The notes under the pieces were generated by a model that worked only from the letters and a program-made list of their open reading frames with translations, was not told the origin of the DNA and made no database searches. A DNA stretch of 35,287 bases, from positions 1 to 35,287 of the forward strand of contig CANRCN010000007.1 in assembly GCA_947629135.1 (NCBI GenBank), in the 5' to 3' direction. Shown here piece by piece: positions 6,777-14,928 of this stretch. The stretch comes from an uncultured Bacilli bacterium (GTDB lineage: Bacteria; Bacillota_I; Bacilli_A; RF39; UBA660). Every line of letters begins with the position of its first letter. Position 1 is the stretch's first letter. Made by a program: the position numbers and the translations under genes.

Positions 6777-7232
6777 ATGCTAGATTTTAAAAGACTTAAG
6801 GATTTAAGAGAAGATCATGATTTGACACAATCAGAAATGGCAGAAATTATTGGAGTTAAAAGAAGTGCATATTCACTATGGGAATTAGGTATTAATATAA
6901 TTCCAATAAAAAGTCTTGTCATATTTTCTGACTATTTTAAATGTAGTCTTGATTATGTTTTAGGATTATCTAATCAAAAACACTCTCATGAATTAGTAGA
7001 AGGAATTGATTTCAATGTAGTTGGAATTAATCTTAAAAAGATTAGAATTGCTAATAAACTATCTCAAGAAAATGTAGCTAATTTATTAAATATATCTCAA
7101 GCCTGTGTTAATAAATATGAAAAAGGTTTAATTGAAATATCTACATCAAATCTTTATCAATTTGCAAAACTATTTAAAGTTTCTATAAACGACTTATGTG
7201 GAAAGACAAAAGAAAAAGTTAAAGTTGACTAA
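6777..7232 (+). CDS. Tandem HTH (Cro/C1-type) transcriptional regulator
   Basis: The 151-residue protein consists almost wholly of two HTH_3 (XRE) domains. The first is at about residues 5-64 (LREDHDLTQSEMAEIIGVKRSAYSLWELG then SLVIFSDYFKCSLDYVLGL). The second is at about 84-143 (KIRIANKLSQENVANLLNISQACVNKYEKG then LYQFAKLFKVSINDLCG). Each has the usual Q-x3-A recognition pattern. Most XRE regulators have one HTH and dimerise. Two in one chain would suit a direct-repeat operator, such as the pair upstream at 6695-6728. GGTGGT lies about 6 nt before the ATG. It is followed by the transglutaminase-like gene, which has its own promoter. Confidence 0.88.
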   Translation: MLDFKRLKDLREDHDLTQSEMAEIIGVKRSAYSLWELGINIIPIKSLVIFSDYFKCSLDYVLGLSNQKHSHELVEGIDFNVVGINLKKIRIANKLSQENVANLLNISQACVNKYEKGLIEISTSNLYQFAKLFKVSINDLCGKTKEKVKVD

Positions 7233-7254
7233 TAAATGCCATCCATAGTATAAT
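7225..7254 (+). promoter_or_regulatory. Promoter of the transglutaminase-like gene
   Basis: TTGACT (7225-7230) and TATAAT (7249-7254) are 18 nt apart. The -35 overlaps the end of the HTH gene. Confidence 0.65.
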
Positions 7255-7277
7255 ATTGAGATGTTTTGAGGTGTACT

Positions 7278-8204
7278 ATGGAAATAAATGAAGAATTAAA
7301 AAATTATGTTATTAATAGTTTACCAATTAATTTAACTAAACTTGAACAAGCTATATTTATCTATATATTATTATGTAAACATTTTATTTATGATGAAGTA
7401 TTCTTTATCATGAATAATCAAGGTTCAATTGCCAAATATCATGAAGATATTAATAATTTTAAAAATATTTCTTTTTATAACAATAAAATTGTTTGTTATG
7501 AATTTAACGATATCTATGCATATTTTTTAACTATTCTTGGAATAAAATATCAAATTCAAGATTATTCTAAGAATAAATTTACTAAAGGTCATGCTAACTT
7601 AATATTTAAAATAGATAATTTTCTTGTATCTGCAGACTCAGTCTCTTCTATTCTTATGGGTGATTTAACTTTGGCAAAACTTAACTATCCTGTCAAAGGT
7701 TTAATTTGTAAAAATAACCCTTTAGAATTTAATAAAATAGTCTTGAAAATTCAGCAATTATTTCAAGATAAAATTCAAGAAGAAACTAAAGAAGATATTG
7801 AAAAAGAATATAATATTTCTAATTTAATGCAATTAAGTTTATTAGAAAGAATTAAAATAATAACTGATAAAGTTAAAAGAAAACAATTTCAAATAATTGA
7901 TAATATTTCTTATTTTTTAATTCTAAGAAATATATTATTTAAATTCGATGAAAAAATTTCTAATTGTAGAATATCTCTTATTAAAGATAATGAATCTTTA
8001 AAACCAATTATGATTATATCTTTAAATGAGTATGATTTAGAATTAGATCAAGATGAAACCAATTATTATTTAATTGATAACTATGAATTAAAAGAAATTA
8101 GTATTGAAGATTTAAGAACTAATTTTAATAATTTAAAATTTGAATATTTTGAAAATAATTTAGCAAGAATACCTGATATTAATTTTAAAACGTATAAAAA
8201 ATAA
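7278..8204 (+). CDS. Transglutaminase-like cysteine protein
   Basis: Residues about 20-140 of this 308-aa protein follow the transglutaminase/protease-like fold. The nucleophile region is NNKIVCYEFNDIYAYFLTILGI with Cys73. The His strand is KGHANLIFKID with His105, and the Asp position is FLVSADSV with Asp120. Bacterial members act as peptidases, amidases or cross-linking enzymes. There is no signal peptide, so a cytoplasmic role is likely. The C-terminal 150 residues are helical then beta-rich and unrecognised. ATG 7278 is chosen because GAGGTG (7268-7273) precedes it; the upstream TTG at 7266 would overlap that site. The stop codon lies at the edge of a terminator stem. Confidence 0.65.
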   Translation: MEINEELKNYVINSLPINLTKLEQAIFIYILLCKHFIYDEVFFIMNNQGSIAKYHEDINNFKNISFYNNKIVCYEFNDIYAYFLTILGIKYQIQDYSKNKFTKGHANLIFKIDNFLVSADSVSSILMGDLTLAKLNYPVKGLICKNNPLEFNKIVLKIQQLFQDKIQEETKEDIEKEYNISNLMQLSLLERIKIITDKVKRKQFQIIDNISYFLILRNILFKFDEKISNCRISLIKDNESLKPIMIISLNEYDLELDQDETNYYLIDNYELKEISIEDLRTNFNNLKFEYFENNLARIPDINFKTYKK

Positions 8205-8242
8205 AACGTGAAACTTTATTAAAAAAGTTCACACGTTTTTTT
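8203..8242. terminator. Bidirectional terminator
   Basis: AAAACGTG (8203-8210) pairs with CACGTTTT (8232-8239), extended by AAACTTT/AAAGTT and followed by T-runs. It separates the convergent transglutaminase-like and membrane protein genes. Confidence 0.75.
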
Positions 8243-8840
8243 AAATTAATTTTTTAGTTTTTGAATCATCCTTTGGCATTAAATCATAATCCTGTAATAG
8301 TTCAATAATCTTAGAACTTTTTTCTTCTTTACTTATTTCAAGAGACATTATTTCTTCAATCTTGCTTTTTAATTCAATTGCTAGACCTAAACTTGTATTT
8401 CTTTTACAATATAAAGGAGATTCTTTTTTAGAATAGTTTGTTTGATTTATAGAAACTACTTGTTCTTCTCTAACAGGTTTTGATTTAATTAAACCTTCTT
8501 GAATTGATTTAAGAGATTTTATTCCAACTTGATTATAAACAGTTTTTTCTTCTTCAGTCATTTGAATTAATGTGTTATTATCAATATTTTTTTCTATTAA
8601 TTCTCTTATTTTTTTATCATTACTATTTTTTAAAATAGCAATAATATTAACTATTGGTATATATAATAATAGTTTATTAGATTCAAAATTTATAATATGA
8701 TTTTCATTTGATTTATCTAATTTATATCCTAAACTTGCTGCTCTTTTAACTATTTCATCTTTGATTAACTCTAATATACCAATAGAAATTTGACCAGTTA
8801 TAATCAATAAAAGAAGATATAATGAAATTCCAATAACCAT
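8241..8840 (-). CDS. Small membrane-anchored hypothetical protein (199 aa)
   Basis: The N-terminus (IGISLYLLLLIITGQISIGI) is a membrane helix, and a second hydrophobic stretch lies near residues 56-70 (LLLYIPIVNIIAIL). The remaining 130 residues are soluble, charged and helical. GAGGTG precedes the ATG, and a TATAAT (8866-8861) lies about 20 nt upstream of the start. No domain is recognised. It is transcribed away from the Crp/Fnr gene's promoter side but in the same direction, with an 82-nt gap, so cotranscription is possible. Confidence 0.65.
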   Translation of the reverse strand: MVIGISLYLLLLIITGQISIGILELIKDEIVKRAASLGYKLDKSNENHIINFESNKLLLYIPIVNIIAILKNSNDKKIRELIEKNIDNNTLIQMTEEEKTVYNQVGIKSLKSIQEGLIKSKPVREEQVVSINQTNYSKKESPLYCKRNTSLGLAIELKSKIEEIMSLEISKEEKSSKIIELLQDYDLMPKDDSKTKKLI

Positions 8841-8922
8841 TTTTTCACCTCAATCGAGTTATTATACTAACACATTAAATTTTTTAATTCAAGAGATTTA
8901 AATAATTTTTTAAATAATTTAA

Positions 8923-9558
8923 TTAATAACTTATTAAAGTAATTCGCCTACCATTGGTTTTAATAAAACCATCATCTTTTAAATTCTTAATTTCTCGCAT
9001 CATAGCACTTCTATCAACTGATAAATAATCAGCTAAATCTGTATAAGTAAAAGGAAGAAGAAATGATCTTTTAGGATTAGTACTTGCTAGTAATTCAAAA
9101 TAAGATAAAAGTTTATCTCGAATAGAACGTTTTGATAAAATATCTAATCTTTCGTTTAACTCAACAATCTTTTTAGATAATAATTTTAAAACATTATTAA
9201 TTAAAGCATTATGATAAGGACAATTCTTCTTACATCTTTTTATTAAATGTTCATACTCAATAAATAAAACTTCACAATCACTAGTAGCAATTACTGAAAT
9301 ATCACTTCCAAGTCTTGAAAATACTTCTCCAAAAACCGAATTTTCTTCAAGGCTTTCAATAATTGAACGATTACCATTATAATCATATCTAATAATATTA
9401 GCAGTTCCACTAAGAATAATTCCTATCATCTTAACATTAATTATATTTGTAATAATTGTTCTATCTTTTTTAAATGTCATTTTTCTTGCTTCAAAGCATT
9501 TAAGCATCTTATTTACATCTTCTTCAATTATACCTTCAAAAATTGAATTAACTTCCAT
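8923..9558 (-). CDS. Crp/Fnr-family transcriptional regulator
   Basis: This 211-residue protein has an N-terminal cyclic-nucleotide-type effector barrel (about 5-110, with GIILSGTANIIRYDYNGNRSIIESL and NSVFGEVF). A long dimerisation helix follows, then a C-terminal winged HTH (about 145-208; TYTDLADYLSVDRSAMMREIKNLKDDGFI). Four cysteines (21, 95, 109, 113) are not in the N-terminal FNR cluster layout, so oxygen or redox sensing is possible but unproven. ATG 9558 is chosen because AAGAAGGG ends 5 nt upstream; the earlier ATG at 9585 has none. It is divergent from nrdD with a palindrome between them, which suggests it controls anaerobic ribonucleotide reduction and itself. Confidence 0.9.
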   Translation of the reverse strand: MEVNSIFEGIIEEDVNKMLKCFEARKMTFKKDRTIITNIINVKMIGIILSGTANIIRYDYNGNRSIIESLEENSVFGEVFSRLGSDISVIATSDCEVLFIEYEHLIKRCKKNCPYHNALINNVLKLLSKKIVELNERLDILSKRSIRDKLLSYFELLASTNPKRSFLLPFTYTDLADYLSVDRSAMMREIKNLKDDGFIKTNGRRITLISY

Positions 9559-9593
9559 TTTAACCCTTCTTTCCATAATAATCATGTAATTTA

Positions 9594-9622
9594 ATTATAT
9601 TACCATTTTGTTGCAAATGCAA
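9594..9622 (-). promoter_or_regulatory. Promoter of the Crp/Fnr gene
   Basis: On the minus strand TTGCAT (9622-9617) and TATAAT (9599-9594) are 17 nt apart. The -35 lies inside the palindrome 9610-9623, so binding there should shut this promoter. Confidence 0.6.
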
Positions 9623-9623
9623 C
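9610..9623. promoter_or_regulatory. Palindromic Crp/Fnr operator candidate
   Basis: GTTGCA-AA-TGCAAC is a perfect 6-2-6 palindrome. Relative to the nrdD -10 (9646-9651, predicted start 9658) its centre is at -41.5, the class II activation position for Crp/Fnr proteins. Relative to the regulator's own promoter it covers the -35. Confidence 0.7.
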
Positions 9624-9642
9624 TATTTTTTAACTTTTTATT

Positions 9643-9651
9643 TGTTATAAT
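9643..9651 (+). promoter_or_regulatory. Extended -10 of the nrdD promoter
   Basis: TGTTATAAT is a strong extended -10. No -35 match is found 16-18 nt upstream (the hexamer there is CTATTT), as expected for an activator-dependent promoter. Confidence 0.6.
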
Positions 9652-9695
9652 TTTCTTAGATAATTTATATATATAAATTGAAAGGATAGATAAAT

Positions 9696-11831
9696 ATGAT
9701 GAAAATTGTCAAGAGAAATGGTAAATTTGTTGACTATGATCCTGATAAAATTAAAATTGCAATTAAAAAAGCTAACAATGATGTTGCAGATGAAGATAAA
9801 GCTAGTGATACAGAAATTAATAAGATAATTAGGTATATTGAAAATTCTAATAAAAACAAAAAAAGACTTTTGGTTGAAGACATTCAAGATATAATTGAAA
9901 AAAAATTAGTTGAACTTAATAAATATGAATTATCTAAAGCTTATATGCTATATAGATATGAAAGAGAATTAATTAGACGAGCTAATACAACAGATGAATC
10001 CATTTTAACTTTAATTAAAAATAGTAATAAAGAAGTTATGGAAGAAAATTCTAATAAAAATGCTTCGGTTGCTGCTATTCAAAGAGATTTAATTGCAGGA
10101 GAAGTTTCTAAAGATTTAACTAAAAGAATTTTACTACCAGAAAAAATTAGTCAAGCTCATGAAGATGGTATTCTTCATTTCCATGATGCAGATTATTTCT
10201 TACAGCCAATTTTTAATTGTTGTTTAATCAATATCGAAGATATGCTTGATAATGGAACTGTTATAAATGGAAAATTAATTGAAAGTCCTAAAAGTTTTCA
10301 AGTAGCTTGTACTGTTTTAACTCAAATAATTGCGGCCGTTGCTTCTAGTCAATATGGAGGTCAGTCTGTTAATATTAGCCACCTTGCTAAATATTTAAAG
10401 AAAAGTGAAGAAAAATTTAAAAAGAATTTTTCTCATAAATATAAAGATAAATTAGATAAAGATATTATTAAAGAGTTAATTCAAGATAGATTAAAAGAAG
10501 AACTTTCAGCTGGAGTACAAACTATTCAATATCAAATAAATACTCTTATGACTACCAATGGACAAGCTCCTTTTGTAACAATATTTATGTATCTTGATGA
10601 AAAAGATCCTTATTTAAAATATACCGCTATGATTATTGAAGAAATATTAAATCAAAGATATCAAGGAATTAAAAATGAAAAAGGAATTTATATAACTCCA
10701 GCTTTTCCAAAACTTATCTATGTTCTTGATGAAAATAACTCACTTAAAGGTGGAAAATATGATTATTTAACTAGACTTGCTGTTAAATGTTCTAGTAAGC
10801 GACTTTATCCTGATTATATAAGTGCTAAAAAAATGCGAGAAAATTATGAAGGTAATGTCTTTAGTCCTATGGGGTGTCGTAGTTTCTTATCACCTTATAA
10901 AGATGAAAATGGAAATTATAAATTTGAAGGAAGATTTAATCAAGGAGTAGTTAGTCTTAACTTACCTCAAATTGCTATTTTAGCAGATGGTGATGAAAAG
11001 AAATTCTTTGAACTTTTAGATGAACGACTTGACTTATGTTATGAAGCTTTAATGTGTAGGCACCATGCTTTAATGGGAACTTTATCAAATGTTTCCCCTA
11101 TTCATTTTCAATATGGAGCAATTGCAAGACTTCCTAAAAATGAACCAATTGATAAATTATTAAAAAATGGATATTCTACTATTTCATTAGGATATATTGG
11201 AATTTATGAGATGACCAAATTAATGAAAGGTGTTTCTCATACTGATCAAGTTGGCAAAGAATTTGCTTTAAAAGTAATGAATATAATGCGAAAAAGATGT
11301 GATAAATGGAAAAAAGAAACAGGAATTGGATTTGGATTATATGGTACACCTGCTGAATCATTATGTTATCGCTTTGCTCGAATTGATAAAGAAAAATTTG
11401 GTAGTATTAAAGACGTAACAGATAAAGGATATTATACAAATTCTTACCATATTGATGTTAGAGAAGAAATTGATGCTTTTTCTAAATTAAAATTTGAAAG
11501 TGAATTTCAAACTATCTCATCAGGTGGAGCTATTTCTTATGTTGAAATACCTAATATGCAAAATAACTTAGAAGCTTTAGAAGAATTAGTTAAATTTATC
11601 TATGACAATATTCAATATGCTGAATTTAATACTAAAAGTGATTATTGCCATGTTTGTGGATTTGATGGAGAAATCATTATAAATGATGATCTTGAATGGG
11701 AATGTCCTAATTGCCATAATAAAGATAAAAGTAAAATGAATGTTACCAGAAGAACCTGCGGATATTTAGGAGAAAACTTTTGGAATGTTGGTAAAACTAA
11801 AGAAATTAAAGCTAGAGTTTTACATTTATAG
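9696..11831 (+). CDS. nrdD: Anaerobic ribonucleoside-triphosphate reductase, large subunit
   Basis: NrdD is an oxygen-sensitive glycyl-radical enzyme that makes dNTPs from NTPs. The 711 residues begin with an ATP-cone (about 1-95; VKRNGKFVDYDPDKIKIAI). The catalytic barrel includes the conserved run HFHDADYF and a GQAPF segment. Four zinc cysteines follow, Cys651, Cys654, Cys670 and Cys673 (CHVCG, CPNCH). The glycyl-radical motif is RTCGYLGENFW with Gly689. Length and motif order are complete. AAAGGA precedes the tandem ATGATG start. It is followed after 7 nt by its activase gene, nrdG, and then dut. A Crp/Fnr-type operator sits upstream. Confidence 0.97.
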   Translation: MMKIVKRNGKFVDYDPDKIKIAIKKANNDVADEDKASDTEINKIIRYIENSNKNKKRLLVEDIQDIIEKKLVELNKYELSKAYMLYRYERELIRRANTTDESILTLIKNSNKEVMEENSNKNASVAAIQRDLIAGEVSKDLTKRILLPEKISQAHEDGILHFHDADYFLQPIFNCCLINIEDMLDNGTVINGKLIESPKSFQVACTVLTQIIAAVASSQYGGQSVNISHLAKYLKKSEEKFKKNFSHKYKDKLDKDIIKELIQDRLKEELSAGVQTIQYQINTLMTTNGQAPFVTIFMYLDEKDPYLKYTAMIIEEILNQRYQGIKNEKGIYITPAFPKLIYVLDENNSLKGGKYDYLTRLAVKCSSKRLYPDYISAKKMRENYEGNVFSPMGCRSFLSPYKDENGNYKFEGRFNQGVVSLNLPQIAILADGDEKKFFELLDERLDLCYEALMCRHHALMGTLSNVSPIHFQYGAIARLPKNEPIDKLLKNGYSTISLGYIGIYEMTKLMKGVSHTDQVGKEFALKVMNIMRKRCDKWKKETGIGFGLYGTPAESLCYRFARIDKEKFGSIKDVTDKGYYTNSYHIDVREEIDAFSKLKFESEFQTISSGGAISYVEIPNMQNNLEALEELVKFIYDNIQYAEFNTKSDYCHVCGFDGEIIINDDLEWECPNCHNKDKSKMNVTRRTCGYLGENFWNVGKTKEIKARVLHL

Positions 11832-11838
11832 GTGAATT

Positions 11839-12366
11839 ATGAATTATGCTAAAATAAAATGCCATGATGTTGCAAATGGTCCTGGTGTTAGAGTTTCTAT
11901 ATTCGTATCAGGATGTAATCATCATTGTAAAGGATGTTTTAATAAAGAAACTTGGGATTTTAACTATGGAGAACCTTTTACTGAAAAAGAAATTGATTTA
12001 ATAATTGAAGCTTTAAAGCCAGACTATATAAGTGGATTATCCGTTATTGGAGGAGAACCATTTGAACTTGTTAATCAAGAAGGATTATTACCACTTCTAA
12101 AAAAAGTTCGAGAAGTATATCAAGATACCAAAAGTATCTGGGCTTATTCAGGTTTTACCTATGAAGAACTTCTAAAAATGAAAAATCCAAATACTTCGGA
12201 AATATTAAATATAATTGATGTACTAATTGACGGAAAATTTATTGAAGATTTAAAAGATCCACTACTCTACTTTAGAGGATCTAGTAATCAAAGAATAATT
12301 GATATGAAAAAAACTAGAAAAAATAAAAAAGTAATTTTACATGAAAAAAATAAAAGGAGATGTTAA
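11839..12366 (+). CDS. nrdG: Anaerobic ribonucleotide reductase-activating protein (radical SAM)
   Basis: NrdG uses a [4Fe-4S] cluster and S-adenosylmethionine to generate the glycyl radical on NrdD. The radical SAM motif is GCNHHCKGCFN (Cys26, Cys30, Cys33). GPGVRVS before it, and the SAM-binding GGEPF near residue 75, fit the family. The length of 175 residues is normal. It starts 7 nt after nrdD. The lysine- and arginine-rich tail contains, in the DNA, the AGGAG that serves as the ribosome binding site of dut. Confidence 0.96.
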   Translation: MNYAKIKCHDVANGPGVRVSIFVSGCNHHCKGCFNKETWDFNYGEPFTEKEIDLIIEALKPDYISGLSVIGGEPFELVNQEGLLPLLKKVREVYQDTKSIWAYSGFTYEELLKMKNPNTSEILNIIDVLIDGKFIEDLKDPLLYFRGSSNQRIIDMKKTRKNKKVILHEKNKRRC

Positions 12367-12368
12367 AA

Positions 12369-12809
12369 ATGTTAGAAGGTAAATTACAAATTAAAAAATT
12401 AGATGAAAGAGCAACTATTCCAACTTATGGAACCGTTGATTCAGCTGCAGCTGATTTATATGCAGTTTTAGATAAAGAAATTACAATTGAACCAGGAGAA
12501 ATGGTCATGATTGGAACTGGTTTATCAATGGCAATTCCAAGAGGATATGCTGGGTTAATATATGCAAGAAGTTCTCTAGGCAGTAAAAAAGGTCTTGCAC
12601 CTGCTAATAAAGTTGGAGTAATTGATGCAGATTATAGAGGCGAAGTTAAAATACCTTTATATAATCATTCTAAAACTCCTCAAACAGTAAGTCCTAATGA
12701 AAGAATTGCTCAAATGATAATTACACCTTATTTAAAAGCTAATTTTGAAGAAACTTTAGAATTAGATGAAACCGATAGAGGAACTGGAGGATTTGGTTCA
12801 ACCAACTAA
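12369..12809 (+). CDS. dut: Deoxyuridine 5'-triphosphate nucleotidohydrolase (dUTPase)
   Basis: dUTPase hydrolyses dUTP to dUMP and pyrophosphate, keeping uracil out of DNA and feeding dTMP synthesis. All five motifs of the trimeric family are present: SAAADLYA (25-32), GLIYARSSLGSKKGL (62-76), NKVGVIDADYRGE (80-92), NERIAQMII (110-118) and the C-terminal RGTGGFGSTN (137-146). The length of 146 residues is typical. ATG 12369 is preferred to 12360, because AGGAG (12355-12359) is 9 nt upstream of the former and touches the latter. It lies 2 nt after nrdG, completing a nucleotide-metabolism operon. Confidence 0.96.
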   Translation: MLEGKLQIKKLDERATIPTYGTVDSAAADLYAVLDKEITIEPGEMVMIGTGLSMAIPRGYAGLIYARSSLGSKKGLAPANKVGVIDADYRGEVKIPLYNHSKTPQTVSPNERIAQMIITPYLKANFEETLELDETDRGTGGFGSTN

Positions 12810-12820
12810 ATCTTTTTTTC

Positions 12821-12849
12821 TTGCTTTTTTTACATATATAGTATATAAT
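12821..12849 (+). promoter_or_regulatory. Promoter of the triplicated-family operon
   Basis: TTGCTT (12821-12826) and TATAAT (12844-12849) are 17 nt apart. CTTGCT (12820-12825) and AGCAAG (12852-12857) form an inverted repeat that spans the whole promoter, a possible operator. Confidence 0.55.
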
Positions 12850-12875
12850 ATAGCAAGGAAAAAGGGGGAATTACC

Positions 12876-13925
12876 ATGCAACTAAAAAGATATGATGAAA
12901 ATACAATCAAAAATAAAGGAGAAAAAGTTTATACTGAATACCTTAAATTAATAAAATCAGGAAATATTCAAGTTGGACTTGAAGTAGCTTTAGATAACTT
13001 AAAAATGAATCGAACTAAATTTATTTCTATTTTAATGCAATACATTGAAAGACAAGATGAAGCTGATGATTATTCAAGAGTCTTTGCTGAACTATTAAGT
13101 AGTTCAGATCCAAGACAGTACCTAAAAGATAATAATATTCCAGCTGATTTTTTAAGTTCTAATCTAAATAATTATTTATATTATAAAAGACCAGATATTT
13201 TATTTGGTAATAAAAATATTTTAAAAATTCTAAATTCTCTTATTGAATATAATAATAAATTATGGAGAGAAAGAGAAAAAGAAATTAAAGATAAAGAAAC
13301 TATTTTACCATTTGTAGAAAATATTATTCAAGAATTTTTAAATCAAGATTATTCACTTGAAAGATTTTGTATTCAAAAAAATATTGGTAAAAACTTATTA
13401 AATCCAAGTGATGGTTATTATATAAGAGAACTTGCATTATACAATAAAGAATTATATCAAAAATTTATAGATGATATTACGATAAGAGAAAGTAATAAAA
13501 ATAAAACTATCCAAGATGATATTTATAAAATTCTTACTATGCTAAAAGATAATATCAATCTTGATTCTATAGACTTCTATTTAGCAACCAAATATGGCCC
13601 AGTAGAATTTATAGAAAAAGCTGAAGCTATATTACCAATTGAAGATTCTAGAATAATTAGAGATTTTATTAATAAATTTAAATATGGATATATAACCAAT
13701 TATAGAAAATGTAATTTAAGACAAGAATTAATAAATGATAAATATACTATAAACATTAATGGTACTTTAGTTGAAACAACACCTGAAGACAGAAGCGAAA
13801 TATTAGATTTCTTAGAAGAAAATTTTATACCTATTACTTCAATGACTGTTTTTCAAGATGCTTGTAAAAGATACTATAGAAATGAACTATTAAATTCTAA
13901 AGCAAGGAGCATACAACATGACTAA
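12876..13925 (+). CDS. Triplicated helical family, paralogue 1 (349 aa)
   Basis: I do not recognise this family; its two neighbours are full-length paralogues. Shared blocks, in order, are an N-terminal YxEYLKxxK helix, a helix pair ending QYIER, and NNIPADFL...YYKRPD (about 86-107). Next come the most conserved stretch DYSLERFCIQKNIG (158-171), an IDFYLATKYGPVEFIEKA segment, and a C-terminal VETTPEDR (299-306) followed by FIPITSMTVFQDACKRYY. Several blocks have the helix-turn-helix look of short DNA-binding modules, but no catalytic motif, signal or membrane segment is visible. GGGGG precedes the ATG. Its stop overlaps the next start by 8 nt. Confidence 0.7.
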   Translation: MQLKRYDENTIKNKGEKVYTEYLKLIKSGNIQVGLEVALDNLKMNRTKFISILMQYIERQDEADDYSRVFAELLSSSDPRQYLKDNNIPADFLSSNLNNYLYYKRPDILFGNKNILKILNSLIEYNNKLWREREKEIKDKETILPFVENIIQEFLNQDYSLERFCIQKNIGKNLLNPSDGYYIRELALYNKELYQKFIDDITIRESNKNKTIQDDIYKILTMLKDNINLDSIDFYLATKYGPVEFIEKAEAILPIEDSRIIRDFINKFKYGYITNYRKCNLRQELINDKYTININGTLVETTPEDRSEILDFLEENFIPITSMTVFQDACKRYYRNELLNSKARSIQHD

Positions 13926-14928
13926 TTTATATACTATAAGCAATTTAATTTATAAAGATTATTTACAAATGTTAAAAGATCATGATAATCCTATGGTTTG
14001 GTTTGAATTAACATCTTCTAAGTATCGAACTAATACGACTATCATTCTTAAAGTATTAAAACACTATATTGAAAACGAACTTGAAAAGCCCGAATTTGTA
14101 ACCATTTTTGAAAAAATTGATGAATTAGAAAATCCATATGAATATCTTTATTTCAACAATATAACTCCAGCCTATTTAAAAGAACATTTAGAAGAATATC
14201 TAATTTACTACAGACCAGAATATAAACTTAGATCTGATAATAAACTAATGAATAACTATAGAGGAATTATAGCTAAATATGCTAAATATTATCAAAGTCA
14301 AACAAATATAAAAATGGAAACTGAATATAAAAAAATAATTCTTGAATTTATAAATTCTAATTATAGTTTAGAAAGATTCTGTATTTTTAAAGGATTATCT
14401 TTAAACGATTTTAATTATAAAAGAAATGGTATTTATATTAAAGCTATGAAAAATGATCCTGAATTATATTCTAGATATCTATCTTATTTAGAAGAAAAAA
14501 ATAAAAAAGAAATTATTCAAGGTGAAGTTAAAAAAGTTTTAGAAGCTATTTATACCTTAGGAAATGATTTTTCTATAATTGATTTATTTTTAATAACAAA
14601 CTATGGTGTACTTGAATTAATTAAAGAATCAGATAATATCTTAGCAAATGATGATTTAAAGATATTTAGAAAATATATGGATAGTTGTTATAGAGAATAT
14701 ACATTATATGGTAATTTCACGGATAATAATAAAATTAATATGTTAATAACAACACCTTATAGTATTTTTATAGATAATAATTTAGTCGAAACAAGTGAAG
14801 AAGATAGATATCAAGCTATTAACTTTTTAATAACTAACAAAATTCCTATAAATCAAAAAACATTTGAAACAGTATTAAAAAGATTTTATAAAGATAAAAA
14901 GATAAGAAAGAAGGATAAATATGAGTAA
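13918..14928 (+). CDS. Triplicated helical family, paralogue 2 (336 aa)
   Basis: Paralogue of the flanking genes, aligned end to end without large gaps. It has YKDYLQMLK, KHYIEN, NNITPAYLKEHLEEYLIYYRPE (80-101), NYSLERFCIFKGLS (148-161), IDLFLITNYGVLELIKES and LVETSEEDR with KIPINQKTFETVLKRFY near the C-terminus. The basic tail (KKIRKKDK) contrasts with paralogue 1. It starts inside the preceding gene (ATGACTAA, 8-nt overlap), so translation is probably coupled. Its function is unknown. Divergence between the copies is large, so the duplication is old or fast-evolving. Confidence 0.7.
   Translation: MTNLYTISNLIYKDYLQMLKDHDNPMVWFELTSSKYRTNTTIILKVLKHYIENELEKPEFVTIFEKIDELENPYEYLYFNNITPAYLKEHLEEYLIYYRPEYKLRSDNKLMNNYRGIIAKYAKYYQSQTNIKMETEYKKIILEFINSNYSLERFCIFKGLSLNDFNYKRNGIYIKAMKNDPELYSRYLSYLEEKNKKEIIQGEVKKVLEAIYTLGNDFSIIDLFLITNYGVLELIKESDNILANDDLKIFRKYMDSCYREYTLYGNFTDNNKINMLITTPYSIFIDNNLVETSEEDRYQAINFLITNKIPINQKTFETVLKRFYKDKKIRKKDKYE

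Noticed and set aside
9645-9887. Minus-strand frame opposite the nrdD start
   Set aside because: It overlaps the nrdD promoter and ATP-cone, is rich in Phe/Ile/Asn as expected for an antisense shadow, and lacks a start signal.
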